A DNA stretch of 41,588 bases from Bacillota bacterium (lineage in GTDB: Bacteria; Bacillota; Clostridia; Lachnospirales; Cellulosilyticaceae): the NCBI GenBank assembly GCA_023436395.1, contig JAEZJJ010000015.1, positions 1 through 41,588 of the forward strand, given 5' to 3'. The notes beneath the pieces were generated by a model, which did no database searches, was not told the origin of the DNA, and saw only the letters and a list, made by a program, of their open reading frames with translations. Both the position numbers and the translations under genes were made by a program. Below, piece after piece: positions 7,759 through 16,350 of the stretch; positions within the stretch are counted from its first letter, which is position 1; each line of letters opens with the position of its first letter.

Positions 7759-9109
7759 ACTCACCTAATCTTTCTTCAATAAAGGCTGCTAATTTTTTAG
7801 CTTCTTCTTCTATAACTGCCTTATCTTTTCCTTCGATCATCACGCGTACAAGTGGCTCTGTACCAGAAGGTCTAATAAGCACACGTCCTTCGCCTTTAAA
7901 CTTCTCTTCAAGTTTTTCAATGGCTTCTTGAATTTCTGGATCTTCGATATAAGCATGTTTATTCTCATTTTTAACATGAGCATTGATAAGTACTTGTGGG
8001 AAGATTTGCATACAATTTTTAAGTTCAGATAATGGTCTACCTGTTTTCTTCATAACGTACAGTAATTGAATAGCTGTAATAAGTCCATCCCCTGTTGTAT
8101 TATGATCAAGGAAAATAACATGTCCTGATTGTTCTCCACCTAAGTTATAACCATGCTTAAGCATCTTTTCTAATACATAACGATCCCCTACTCTTGTTTG
8201 AATAAGGTTAATATCTTTATCTTTACTCATTACTGTAAATCCAAGATTACTCATTACTGTAGCTACGATTGTATCACGTTTTAAAGTACCACGCTCTTTC
8301 ATATCTAAACCAACAATACTCAGAATTTGATCACCATCAATCATTCCACCTTTTTCATCTACAGCAAGGCAACGGTCTGCATCACCATCAAAAGCAATAC
8401 CTGCCTGTGCACCACGACCTATTACTTGACTTTGAAGATCTCCCATATGTGTTGAACCACAAAGTCTATTAATATTAGTACCATTTGGTTTATAGTGAAT
8501 CATCTCAATATCAGCACCTAATCTTGCAAGGGCAATAGGTGCCACCTCTGAAGCCGCTCCATTTGCACAATCTACAAGTACTTTTAAACCTTTTAAGTCT
8601 CCTGGAATCGTATTACAAACAAAGTCAATATATTTTTCAATAACAGAGTGATCCATATCCCAAGTCCCCACATTCTCACCTGTAGGCATAGGTATATTAT
8701 CACTTCTAGTTAAAATTAAGTTTTCAATTTCATCTTCTAGTTCATCACGTAATTTATAGCCTTCATTATTAAAGAACTTAATACCGTTAAACTCTAATGG
8801 GTTATGTGATGCTGAAATCATAACACCTGCATCTGCCCCTAATTCTCTTACAAGATAGGCTACAGCTGGAGTTGGTACAACACCTATTGAAATAGCTTTT
8901 GCTCCTACAGAACAAATACCAGCTACTAGTGCTGCTTCTAACATTGTACCTGAAATACGTGTATCTCTAGCTACAATGATTTTAGGCTGTCTTTTAGTTT
9001 CCTTGGTTAAAACATAAGCCCCGGCTTGCCCCAATTGATAAGCTAACTTTCCAGTAAGCTCTGTATTAGCTACTCCTCTAACACCATCTGTTCCAAATAA
9101 TTTTCCCAT
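7757..9109 (-). CDS. glmM: Phosphoglucosamine mutase
   Basis: GlmM converts glucosamine-6-phosphate to glucosamine-1-phosphate for UDP-GlcNAc and peptidoglycan synthesis in the cytoplasm. The 450-residue length is normal. The phosphoserine loop is SASHNP with Ser101, the Mg site is DGDADR at 241-246, the sugar loop is GEQSGH, and the phosphate-binding loop is RPSGTEPLVRVM near the C-terminus. A GTGAGG stands 8 bases before the ATG at 9109. It has its own sigma-A promoter at 9157-9185, so it is transcribed apart from cdaA-cdaR even though the three are neighbours, as in other Firmicutes. Confidence 0.97.
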   Translation of the reverse strand: MGKLFGTDGVRGVANTELTGKLAYQLGQAGAYVLTKETKRQPKIIVARDTRISGTMLEAALVAGICSVGAKAISIGVVPTPAVAYLVRELGADAGVMISASHNPLEFNGIKFFNNEGYKLRDELEDEIENLILTRSDNIPMPTGENVGTWDMDHSVIEKYIDFVCNTIPGDLKGLKVLVDCANGAASEVAPIALARLGADIEMIHYKPNGTNINRLCGSTHMGDLQSQVIGRGAQAGIAFDGDADRCLAVDEKGGMIDGDQILSIVGLDMKERGTLKRDTIVATVMSNLGFTVMSKDKDINLIQTRVGDRYVLEKMLKHGYNLGGEQSGHVIFLDHNTTGDGLITAIQLLYVMKKTGRPLSELKNCMQIFPQVLINAHVKNENKHAYIEDPEIQEAIEKLEEKFKGEGRVLIRPSGTEPLVRVMIEGKDKAVIEEEAKKLAAFIEERLGE

Positions 9110-9156
9110 GAAATGTGCCTCACTTTCCTTGCGGGATTTTTTTTCATTACCTTACT

Positions 9157-9185
9157 ATTATAAACGGGATTGACTTTTCTTACAA
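9157..9185 (-). promoter_or_regulatory. Sigma-A promoter of glmM
   Basis: On the minus strand, TTGTAA (9180-9185) and TATAAT (9157-9162) are separated by exactly 17 bases. The predicted start is about 9150, giving a leader of about 40 bases. Confidence 0.8.
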
Positions 9186-9235
9186 CTACTTCATCCCTTC
9201 ACCTATATTAAAGCAAGTCACATTTTTTATTTACA

Positions 9236-10183
9236 CTATTTTATTGTTTTAGAATAAAAGGCCTTAACAACATCTATTGCTGGCTTACCATATAAGCAAT
9301 AAAAAATATCCTGAACGCCCAATTCTTTTCTATATAATTCCGAATCCCAACTACATAATCCAAATCCTCTTATCCAAGAATGCTTGTAGCATTTTTCAAA
9401 CATAACCTCATAATATTTAACTTGCTCTTGTAAATTTACCTTACCTACCAAAGTCCAATCATTCGGAACCAAACTAGCACCCTCACAAGACATACAACCT
9501 ACCTCAGCAAAGAAGAATGGTTTTTGATATTTTTGCACTACCTTATGAATCCTCTCTAATTGTTCATCCCAAGTATGTATAGGATAAAATCCACTAGAAG
9601 CAATAACATCTACTGCATCCCACCATTTTAATTGTCCTTCCTGATACTTGTCAGTAGAATAAGTAATCCATCCAGTATAACGTTCCCTTACCTTTCTTAT
9701 TAATTCTCTCCATTCATTTTCTCTTCTTTCTGTCTGTACAAGTTCACAGCCAATCATAAACATATCACACTTGGCGATTTGTGCAACTTCTGCAAAATTA
9801 AGAATAAAGGCCCCATAATTTCTAAACCAATTACTCCATTTTGGCTCACTTGGTACCTCATGATCAAAAAAATTAATATGCGCTCTCCAAGTTCCATCTA
9901 TACAATTGATAACTGGTTTAAGAATAACACGCAGTCCTAGGCTCTTAGCAAATTGAATCATCTCTAGTACTTCTTGATTTTCTGGAATAGGCTTTCCCTT
10001 ATAAAGTACTTCTTCTACATGTGGACTTCTTTGCCACGCTGTTACAGTTAAAATAACTGTATTAGCTGCTGTCTCTTCTACCATCTTTCTTAAGGAATCT
10101 TTCGCTCCCTCTATTGCATATTTTCCCCTAGGTGTTAAATATCCAAAAGTTACTCCCTTTATATATTCAAGTACTTCCTCCAT
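9236..10183 (-). CDS. Cytoplasmic glycoside hydrolase, GH113-like
   Basis: This 315-residue TIM-barrel-type hydrolase has no signal peptide. MIGCELVQTE carries Glu147 and FFFAEVGC carries Glu227, at the strand ends expected for the acid/base and nucleophile of clan GH-A. The spacing matches what I recall for the GH113 beta-mannanase of Alicyclobacillus. RGFGLCSWD near the end is also GH113-like. The start is the ATG at 10183, behind AGGAGGAGG. A longer frame from 10288 would add an unlikely Ile/Arg-rich leader. It lies between cdaR and glmM, but a terminator precedes it. Its activity on mannan or on another beta-linked sugar is inferred. Confidence 0.75.
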   Translation of the reverse strand: MEEVLEYIKGVTFGYLTPRGKYAIEGAKDSLRKMVEETAANTVILTVTAWQRSPHVEEVLYKGKPIPENQEVLEMIQFAKSLGLRVILKPVINCIDGTWRAHINFFDHEVPSEPKWSNWFRNYGAFILNFAEVAQIAKCDMFMIGCELVQTERRENEWRELIRKVRERYTGWITYSTDKYQEGQLKWWDAVDVIASSGFYPIHTWDEQLERIHKVVQKYQKPFFFAEVGCMSCEGASLVPNDWTLVGKVNLQEQVKYYEVMFEKCYKHSWIRGFGLCSWDSELYRKELGVQDIFYCLYGKPAIDVVKAFYSKTIK

Positions 10184-10419
10184 AGATATCCTCCTCCTGA
10201 TGATAATATAGATAAAAATATTATCCCTATAATACCTTTTCAATATATCTAATTCATTTAACCTTATTGAATTACCTGACAACGCCAACTAAATAGAGTA
10301 TAGCATACTTTTATTTTTGTTAATATACATAATAATTTTATTTTTATAAATATTTTTACTTATAATTATATCTATAGATAAACCATTTTAACTTTCATTT
10401 ATACATTATCCATTAAAAA

Positions 10420-10464
10420 ATCAAAAAAGCTAGGAATCAATCTACTCAGATATCTTCCCAGCTT
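10420..10464 (-). terminator. Terminator of the cdaA-cdaR operon
   Basis: On the minus strand, AAGCTGGGAA and TTCCTAGCTT (plus-strand 10455-10464 and 10427-10436) form a stem with one G-U pair. TTTTGATTTTTT follows. It ends the operon 7 bases after the cdaR stop. Confidence 0.8.
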
Positions 10465-10470
10465 CTATAA

Positions 10471-11820
10471 TTATTCGGTTTCTGGTGTTTCAGTAGTAGA
10501 ACCTTCTCCTACTCCTCCTCCCAAATTAGGGCTTGGAGATGGAGATGGTATTTCAACTTGTAACTTCTTAATTTGTATATCAAGAGTAATTGGTCCTCCC
10601 ACTACCCGTACATCCTCTGGAGGAATAACTGTTAGTGGTAATCTATATTCTCCCTCTCTATAACCTGATAAATTAAGGGTAAACTTAATATCATCTTTTG
10701 TATACCCTAATAACTTATTAGGTAATGCACTTAACATAACTTTAATAGAAGGAGTTAGAATTTCATAACTCAAATCTTGTTCTAAACCAATTACCTCTAA
10801 ATCCATATCATTAGTCTGTATTGGATATTCTAAAGTTTCTTCTTCTAGCACTTCTACACTAACATTGACTTTGCTATCCATTAAGGTCATTACACCTTCT
10901 GGCAATTTCATAGCTACTTCTATAAGATCTGTCTTCTCTATCTTACTTAAGTCAATAGGTTCTAATTCTACTTCTTTAATCCGTGCTAAAATCTCTGCTT
11001 TACCAATAAGTTTCACTTTCTGCGGTGAAACAATGGTATTAATCAGTACAAGACCCTCTTTCATCTCACCTGTATAATTTATCTTGATAGGTACCTCTTT
11101 CTCACTTCCAATAGGTAGCTTTACCTCGGCTGTATCACTCGATAAGGTAAGAGAGGTAATTTCTGTTCCCTCTGCATCATAAAGCTTAATTGGTAAATTA
11201 GCTACCAATTTCTCCTCTGAAAAATCTTTTGCTTCAATGTACACCTTCGCTTCTGATACACGGTCTATATCTGATTTTGGTCCTGTTATGGTAACCTTGT
11301 CTGGTGTAATAACAGGTATACCATCCCCTATTAAGGTATAAACATCGGTTAAATCTTTTGCTATTTCATAAGTAACCTTTTGACGTTTTCGATCTATCTT
11401 ATCTATAATGACCTTATTAACTTGAGGCTTCTTATCCGTCACGCTAATGGTATAACTATCTAAATTAATTTTTACAACATAATTAGCATTATCAGATAAA
11501 GAAGCATTATTAAGGCTGTTCATATAATCTGATAGATTAAGAGTTGCCGTAATAAGTTTAGGATTTTTAACTAATTTATCAATTTCTAAACGTGGTCCAG
11601 AGACTACTACCTTAAAATGCTGATTACGTATTTCCTCTTCATTCTTGAGTTTATAGCCTTTTGCCTCTAGTTCATTAATTCCTGTAATCACTATATTTAT
11701 TCCTGATATTTCTTGTGGCTGTATAGGATTTTGTGTATTAATAACAAAAAGCCATAAAATAAAAGCAAGTACTAAAGACGTAATTTTCCATGGAAGGTTT
11801 TCTGTAAATAATTTATTCAT
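10471..11820 (-). CDS. cdaR: CdaA regulatory protein CdaR (YbbR-like)
   Basis: This 449-residue protein is the membrane-anchored extracellular regulator of the diadenylate cyclase CdaA. One N-terminal helix (about residues 9-29, ITSLVLAFILWLFVINTQNP) is followed by four YbbR-type beta repeats, each ending near a motif like VTITGPKSDIDRV or VKLIGKAEILARI. The C-terminus is Pro/Ser/Gly-rich and low complexity. The start is the ATG at 11820 behind GGAAAGGAAAGAG. An upstream extension to 11910 would lie inside cdaA. The gene overlaps cdaA by 8 bases, so the two are translationally coupled. Confidence 0.92.
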   Translation of the reverse strand: MNKLFTENLPWKITSLVLAFILWLFVINTQNPIQPQEISGINIVITGINELEAKGYKLKNEEEIRNQHFKVVVSGPRLEIDKLVKNPKLITATLNLSDYMNSLNNASLSDNANYVVKINLDSYTISVTDKKPQVNKVIIDKIDRKRQKVTYEIAKDLTDVYTLIGDGIPVITPDKVTITGPKSDIDRVSEAKVYIEAKDFSEEKLVANLPIKLYDAEGTEITSLTLSSDTAEVKLPIGSEKEVPIKINYTGEMKEGLVLINTIVSPQKVKLIGKAEILARIKEVELEPIDLSKIEKTDLIEVAMKLPEGVMTLMDSKVNVSVEVLEEETLEYPIQTNDMDLEVIGLEQDLSYEILTPSIKVMLSALPNKLLGYTKDDIKFTLNLSGYREGEYRLPLTVIPPEDVRVVGGPITLDIQIKKLQVEIPSPSPSPNLGGGVGEGSTTETPETE

Positions 11821-12670
11821 GTTTACTCTTTCCTTTCCATATTGTCTTCTTTCTCTCTGAACGTTTTTTCTTTCTTGTAGATAGAAGAATCTTTTTAATA
11901 AGTTCTGCATCTAAGCCCCTTTTTATTTTACCATTTCTTACACAGGATATAATCCCATTCTCTTCTGAAACTACAATAACAAGTGCATCTGTACTCTCAG
12001 AAATCCCTATTGCAGCTCTATGTCTCGTCCCCAGATCTTTACTGATTTCCATACTATCTGAAAGAGGTAAAAAGCACGTAGCTGCAGATATCCTATTATT
12101 TTTAATAATAACAGCTCCATCATGAAGAGGCGTATTCTTTTCAAAAATATTAATAAGTAACTGACTGGAAAGAAGAGCATCTATCTTTATTCCTGTCCTC
12201 TCTACATCACCTAATTTTGTGTCTTGCTCTAATACAACTAAAGCACCAGTTTTATATTTTGACATATGCACAGCAGCTTTTGCAATTGATTCAATTGCTT
12301 CATTAGTTAATCCATCCTCAATTTGTTCAGATGTATTAAGCAAGGATTCAAACAGTTTTCCTCTCCCAATTTGCTCTAGAGCCCTTCTAAGTTCAGGTTG
12401 AAATACAACTAAAATAGCAAATGTTCCTACTGTAATAGCATTAGAAACTACCCACCACAAAGTATGTAGTTGGAAAAGATATGCCACACTTGCTACAATT
12501 AATACAATCATAACACCCTTAAATAGCGCCCATGTCCTGGTGTCTTTAATCCATGCAAGTACAATATAAAGTAAATATGCTACGACAAGTATATCTATAA
12601 TATCTCTTATCCCAATATTCGGAAATCCCAGGTAGGGGATTTTATCAAGCGCCTCTTTTATTACATCCAC
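11813..12670 (-). CDS. cdaA: Diadenylate cyclase CdaA
   Basis: CdaA makes the second messenger c-di-AMP from two ATP at the membrane. This 285-residue protein has three N-terminal membrane helices (about residues 22-41, 50-66 and 72-91). A DAC domain follows, with DGA at 184-186 (LHDGAVII) and RHR at 216-218 (GTRHRAAIG), the catalytic and ATP-binding motifs. The C-terminus is strongly basic. The start is a GTG at 12670, 9 bases after AAGGAG. It forms an operon with cdaR. A terminator and an extended -10 promoter separate it from the membrane-protein genes upstream. Confidence 0.96.
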   Translation of the reverse strand: MDVIKEALDKIPYLGFPNIGIRDIIDILVVAYLLYIVLAWIKDTRTWALFKGVMIVLIVASVAYLFQLHTLWWVVSNAITVGTFAILVVFQPELRRALEQIGRGKLFESLLNTSEQIEDGLTNEAIESIAKAAVHMSKYKTGALVVLEQDTKLGDVERTGIKIDALLSSQLLINIFEKNTPLHDGAVIIKNNRISAATCFLPLSDSMEISKDLGTRHRAAIGISESTDALVIVVSEENGIISCVRNGKIKRGLDAELIKKILLSTRKKKRSERKKTIWKGKSKHE

Positions 12671-12705
12671 CGAACAAAACTCCTTTTATATTTATTTTCA
12701 ATTTT

Positions 12706-12714
12706 ATTATATCA
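12706..12714 (-). promoter_or_regulatory. Extended -10 promoter of cdaA
   Basis: On the minus strand TGATATAAT is a consensus extended -10 (TATAAT at 12706-12711). The -35 position has only TACACC. The transcript would start near 12699, about 30 bases before the GTG. Confidence 0.6.
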
Positions 12715-12792
12715 TGTTTTACTTACTAGGTGTATTTAATTTTCGACTACTCTATATAATTATTATGAATAATGAATCCTTTGCCTTTACTC

Positions 12793-12835
12793 AAAGAAAG
12801 GCACAAGCTTTACAATAATAATATGCTTGTACCTT
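12793..12835 (-). terminator. Terminator downstream of the membrane-protein operon
   Basis: On the minus strand AAGGTACAAGC and GCTTGTGCCTT pair (plus-strand 12825-12835 and 12798-12808) with one G-U pair, followed by TCTTTG. The T-tract is short, so termination may be partial. Confidence 0.6.
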
Positions 12836-12840
12836 CACTA

Positions 12841-13851
12841 TTATATACCTCTATCTTCATGATTAGATTCCATAATACTACTATTAAAATCTTTCAGTCC
12901 TTTGTTATTAGTATAAACATGTTTTACCCTACTATGCTTAACAGTTGCATTTATCTTGGGAATAACTTTAACATAATAGTAATTTTCATCATCTTCAAAT
13001 TGAACAACTTCTGCTCTTTGATAATCTAAAGCTACAGAAAAGAATTGAATAATTACAGCTAATATACCGCTTATTAATGTCCATATAATAACACTTACTA
13101 TGCTCATTCCAATATCATTAAAAAATAGTACTGCCATTCCAAATCCCAGTATGTTAACCACTAATCCAACACAAATGGCAATATAAGGACCATAATCTAT
13201 AGATTGCCTTCTAATAATATAGACTACAGAAAAAACAATAAAAAAGACTACTATTATAGAAAGCATCTTAGGATCTAAAAATAAGGCATTAAAGTCAATG
13301 TTACTGATACTGGTCACTAAATCTACTATCTCTGTTTTATTAAGGACAGTAGATTGAATCAGCCCCATTAATTCAGGCACCAAAAACCATAAGATAACGC
13401 CTATAATCATAGCTGCCACGCTTACATAATTCATTACTAGTCCAGCAATAATTGGTATAAGTAGTGGTATATTAAGTGAAAATGCCATTAATGTTACTAG
13501 GCAAAGTAAACTTTCTTTTGGAAACAATCGCATAAAAGCTAAGTAAATAATTATAAGTAATATAAGAATAAGTATTGCAAATACTGGATTAGTAGGAAAA
13601 ATGAAAAATGTTGCCACTAAAATACTTCCTATTAGAATCCATTCTGCTGAAACAAATGTTCCAATAAGTGATAAGAGCATTATTGCAAATATTCCTCCTA
13701 ATGCTCCTGTATAATTAGTTACTCCCTTCAAAGTATATATCCCATTAAAAATAAAAATAAACTTAATAAAAGGGACGATTATGTACTCATATTTTTTAAA
13801 TTCACTAATTATATTTTGTCTTACATTTAATAGCGTTTCATTGGATTTCAT
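12841..13851 (-). CDS. Multi-pass membrane protein, unknown function
   Basis: This 336-residue protein has about nine hydrophobic segments between residues 25 and 275, then a polar C-terminal tail of about 55 residues containing FEDDENYYYVKVIPKINATVK. I do not recognise a named family. The start is the ATG at 13851, 6 bases after GAGGGGG. A longer frame would begin 15 codons earlier inside the upstream gene. It overlaps that gene by 14 bases, so the two products probably act together. Its position directly upstream of cdaA suggests, but does not prove, an envelope role. Confidence 0.75.
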   Translation of the reverse strand: MKSNETLLNVRQNIISEFKKYEYIIVPFIKFIFIFNGIYTLKGVTNYTGALGGIFAIMLLSLIGTFVSAEWILIGSILVATFFIFPTNPVFAILILILLIIIYLAFMRLFPKESLLCLVTLMAFSLNIPLLIPIIAGLVMNYVSVAAMIIGVILWFLVPELMGLIQSTVLNKTEIVDLVTSISNIDFNALFLDPKMLSIIVVFFIVFSVVYIIRRQSIDYGPYIAICVGLVVNILGFGMAVLFFNDIGMSIVSVIIWTLISGILAVIIQFFSVALDYQRAEVVQFEDDENYYYVKVIPKINATVKHSRVKHVYTNNKGLKDFNSSIMESNHEDRGI

Positions 13852-14266
13852 ATTCTTCCCCCTCATGCGGCTTTTGTGCTTGTTCATAAGTATCAAGTTG
13901 CTTTAATAACTTTCTATATTTCCTATATCTTTCGCTGGATACGCGATATCTTTGGCTATAAATCATGGTGGAAATACATGTATAAATAGCAAGTGTAATA
14001 ATCCATGGTAAAAGATAAGGTTTAAAATATATACCCAAAAATTCCTCTAATGATTTGGGAAAAATAATACCCTCATTAAAAAAACTCAGAACACTTACTC
14101 CTACAAAGAACAGTATGATAATTGTAACCCCTAATCTTGTCTTAAAATTATTAATATATATATAATCCTCTATAAAATAATTAAGTCTAGCTTTATCCTC
14201 TTTTATATGTTTTTTCTCATATAAAGCTAGTTTTGTCATAAGAATAACCTTATTTTGATCTACCAA
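13838..14266 (-). CDS. Small two-helix membrane protein, unknown function
   Basis: This 142-residue protein has a charged N-terminal region (KVILMTKLALYEKKHIKED), two membrane helices (about residues 45-64 and 86-105) and a basic, Tyr-rich tail that looks helical (YSQRYRVSSERYRKYRKLLK). The frame starts at a TTG at 14266, preceded by AGGGG. An ATG nine codons in (14239) follows a weaker AAGG. I keep the TTG because related proteins, as I recall them, begin just before the KVILMTKLA block. It overlaps the next gene by 14 bases. The function is unknown. Confidence 0.7.
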   Translation of the reverse strand: MVDQNKVILMTKLALYEKKHIKEDKARLNYFIEDYIYINNFKTRLGVTIIILFFVGVSVLSFFNEGIIFPKSLEEFLGIYFKPYLLPWIITLAIYTCISTMIYSQRYRVSSERYRKYRKLLKQLDTYEQAQKPHEGEEYEIQ

Positions 14267-14289
14267 ATTATCTCATCCCCTAACTCCGC

Positions 14290-15480
14290 CTATTTAAAGC
14301 CCTCTATCGTATAGTTTCCTGATGCATTCCAAAAAATCCATTGTTCTAACCCAGCATCATAAGTTGCTTTTATTTGCTCCCTTATTTGTTCCGGGCCATA
14401 AAGTAAATATGGTTCTAAGCTTTTTAGCGTAAAATCTTGTAACCAAGGTCTAATAATAGCCATTCTCTGATTTTCTTTATCTCCACTAATTAAATCCTGT
14501 CCCATCTCCATTGTATTTAATATTATATCATAAGGATTTAAATGAGGATAGTCTATTCCAAATGTCCCCTTAGCATAATGAGAAGGATAAACCATAGGGC
14601 ATATATAGTCTAAATACTGGCTCATAGCAGCAAAATCTTGCCCTACAATACTGGCATCTAATGAACTTAAAATAACTGCACCAAATACATCTGCTGATAC
14701 ATATACATCCCTTGCATGTAAATGTTCACACATGTATTTTGTAAACTCAGTAATAATATCTGTTTTAGATATTGTAGTATCTAGCTGAACCGTTGTAGGT
14801 TTCATTGATTCATGAAAACGTACATAATCAAACTGTACTTCTTTAAAGCCTAATTGAACTGCTTCATCACAAACCTCTAAAAGATACTCCCAATTCTCTT
14901 TATTATAGGGGTCTAACCACATATCTCCACTACTTGTTTTATACACTTCACCTTGTAAATTTTTAACAGCTCGCTCAGGCTCCTTTTTAGTGATTACATT
15001 ATCTTTAAAGGTAACAATTCTAGCTATAGGATAAATGCCTTCTTCATAAAGTCTTGTCATCATGCGTTTCACATCTTGAATAGATGGTCTAGCAAGTACG
15101 ATACCTTTGTCAATTAAGTCTTGATTATCTGTAGCAAAGGTCAAATAGCCACTATCATTTTTCACATCTATGATAAAACTATTAATTCCTGTTTTCCTAG
15201 CTATTGTAATATAATCTTCATAGTTAGATAGCTTGCTTGGTGGAATATAGATCCCTCTCACTTTTTCAGGTGCTCTATATAAATCATAATTTATCCCTGG
15301 ATTAGGAAGATACACCTCTTTCTTAGAAATAATTGGGTTATAATCTAGCTTATCTTTAATAAATACACAGATGAGTGCCACACAAATAAAACTACATAAA
15401 CACAGTAATTTTTTTCTTCTTTTTATTTTCTTTTTATAAAAATAATAACTATTTACTGGTCTCAGTTTATACTTTTTCAT
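14290..15480 (-). CDS. Putative glycoside hydrolase, DUF4015 family, membrane anchored
   Basis: This 396-residue protein has a very basic N-terminus followed by one hydrophobic helix (about residues 27-43), so it is anchored with its catalytic domain outside. The domain begins VRGIYIPPSKL and continues with INSFIIDVKNDSGYLTF, FKEVQFDYVRF, VSADVFGAV, YLDYICPMVYPSHY and EQWIFWNASGNY, the PF13200 (DUF4015) TIM-barrel pattern. The substrate is unknown; carbohydrate of the cell envelope is likely. The start ATG at 15480 follows AGGGGTG. It is the first gene of a three-gene run leading to cdaA, with an extended -10 promoter at 15512. Confidence 0.85.
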   Translation of the reverse strand: MKKYKLRPVNSYYFYKKKIKRRKKLLCLCSFICVALICVFIKDKLDYNPIISKKEVYLPNPGINYDLYRAPEKVRGIYIPPSKLSNYEDYITIARKTGINSFIIDVKNDSGYLTFATDNQDLIDKGIVLARPSIQDVKRMMTRLYEEGIYPIARIVTFKDNVITKKEPERAVKNLQGEVYKTSSGDMWLDPYNKENWEYLLEVCDEAVQLGFKEVQFDYVRFHESMKPTTVQLDTTISKTDIITEFTKYMCEHLHARDVYVSADVFGAVILSSLDASIVGQDFAAMSQYLDYICPMVYPSHYAKGTFGIDYPHLNPYDIILNTMEMGQDLISGDKENQRMAIIRPWLQDFTLKSLEPYLLYGPEQIREQIKATYDAGLEQWIFWNASGNYTIEGFK

Positions 15481-15511
15481 TTGTCTGCACCCCTGTACAT
15501 ACTCTTTTTTT

Positions 15512-15520
15512 ATTATATCA
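15512..15520 (-). promoter_or_regulatory. Extended -10 promoter of the DUF4015 operon
   Basis: On the minus strand TGATATAAT (TATAAT at 15512-15517) is a consensus extended -10, the same element as before cdaA. No good -35 lies 17 bases upstream. Confidence 0.55.
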
Positions 15521-15534
15521 TATCTCAAATTCAA

Positions 15535-15875
15535 AAGCTTTTGTTCAATATACCCTAATATACTTGTTTGAAATTGTTAATTTTTCAAAATTAAATGTAT
15601 TTTTCAGAGGATTCCCCAATAATACTCTATCTATTCTTCTTCATAATTTATTAGTGTTTTCATTCCCTTTGTATAGCAACAGAAATAGTGGGTTAAGACT
15701 ACTTCGATTTATAACTAAAGGGAGCATTATACAACTAATTAGATAACCTAATTGTACAACACTCCCTTTATTGTTGACTTAACCATATCCAGATATAAAA
15801 TCTTACCATGAATCTAGTAAATCTCTTATTAAAACCTTAGCAAACACATGAGTCTCATATAGCATAGTATTAATC
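15535..15875. other. Intergenic gap with one compound hairpin
   Basis: This 341-base AT-rich gap holds no credible gene. A short open frame at 15564-15746 has no ribosome site. The only structure is AAAGGGAG (15717-15724) paired with CTCCCTTT (15762-15769), with nested partial pairing of TAATTAG and CTAATT inside. It lies downstream of the cupin gene on the minus strand, but the T-tract is poor on both strands, so terminator function is uncertain. The gap marks the left border of the accessory region. Confidence 0.5.
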
Positions 15876-16289
15876 TCAAGCTTCTTGAGTATGTCCTTTT
15901 AATATAATCCTATCTGTTGAGAGATGACTTTTTGAAGTTCCAAAAACTGCAACCAACTTATGATCTGTATGATTACAAAGCTGATGCACTTTTTTTGCCC
16001 CAACGGAAAAACAATCTCCTTTACTTATATTAAAAGGTTGTTCCCATGTAACATTTTCACTATCATCCACTTCTCCGACATACATGATGCCGCTTCCCTC
16101 CATGATTAAGTATATCTCATCTCCTTGATTATGATAGTGTGCACTGAGAACTTTATGTGGTGGTATTTCTGCACCAAATAGTGAATATTGTTCATTACCA
16201 GACAAATGTTCAACCCTAACCCCTACTTCAGCATCAATCTCTGTGGATTCAATTAGCTTATATAAATTATTAACCATTAATGCATTCAT
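15876..16289 (-). CDS. Cupin domain protein
   Basis: This 137-residue single-domain cupin has cupin motif 1 at about residues 45-65 (HKVLSAHYHNQGDEIYLIMEGSG) with the usual His-His-Glu metal ligands. Motif 2 is around GDCFSVGAKKVHQL with the second-motif His. It is probably a small metal-dependent enzyme or a sugar/amino-acid-derivative sensor. The exact activity cannot be read from the sequence. AGGAGG, 7 bases before the ATG at 16289, fixes the start. It is the last gene of an operon behind the PLP decarboxylase and PhzF genes (61-base gap), so its substrate is likely an intermediate of that pathway. Confidence 0.85.
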   Translation of the reverse strand: MNALMVNNLYKLIESTEIDAEVGVRVEHLSGNEQYSLFGAEIPPHKVLSAHYHNQGDEIYLIMEGSGIMYVGEVDDSENVTWEQPFNISKGDCFSVGAKKVHQLCNHTDHKLVAVFGTSKSHLSTDRIILKGHTQEA

Positions 16290-16350
16290 TGCTAAGCCTC
16301 CTAAATTTTTTACGATTTAATTTCAACTTTAATTTTGACTTCTATGTATT

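Noticed and set aside
12772..13029. Plus-strand open frame between cdaA and the membrane-protein gene
   Set aside because: It runs through the terminator hairpin and the 3' end of the real minus-strand gene, and has no ribosome site.
15564..15746. Possible 60-residue gene in the intergenic gap
   Set aside because: No ribosome site or family pattern; it overlaps the 15717 hairpin.
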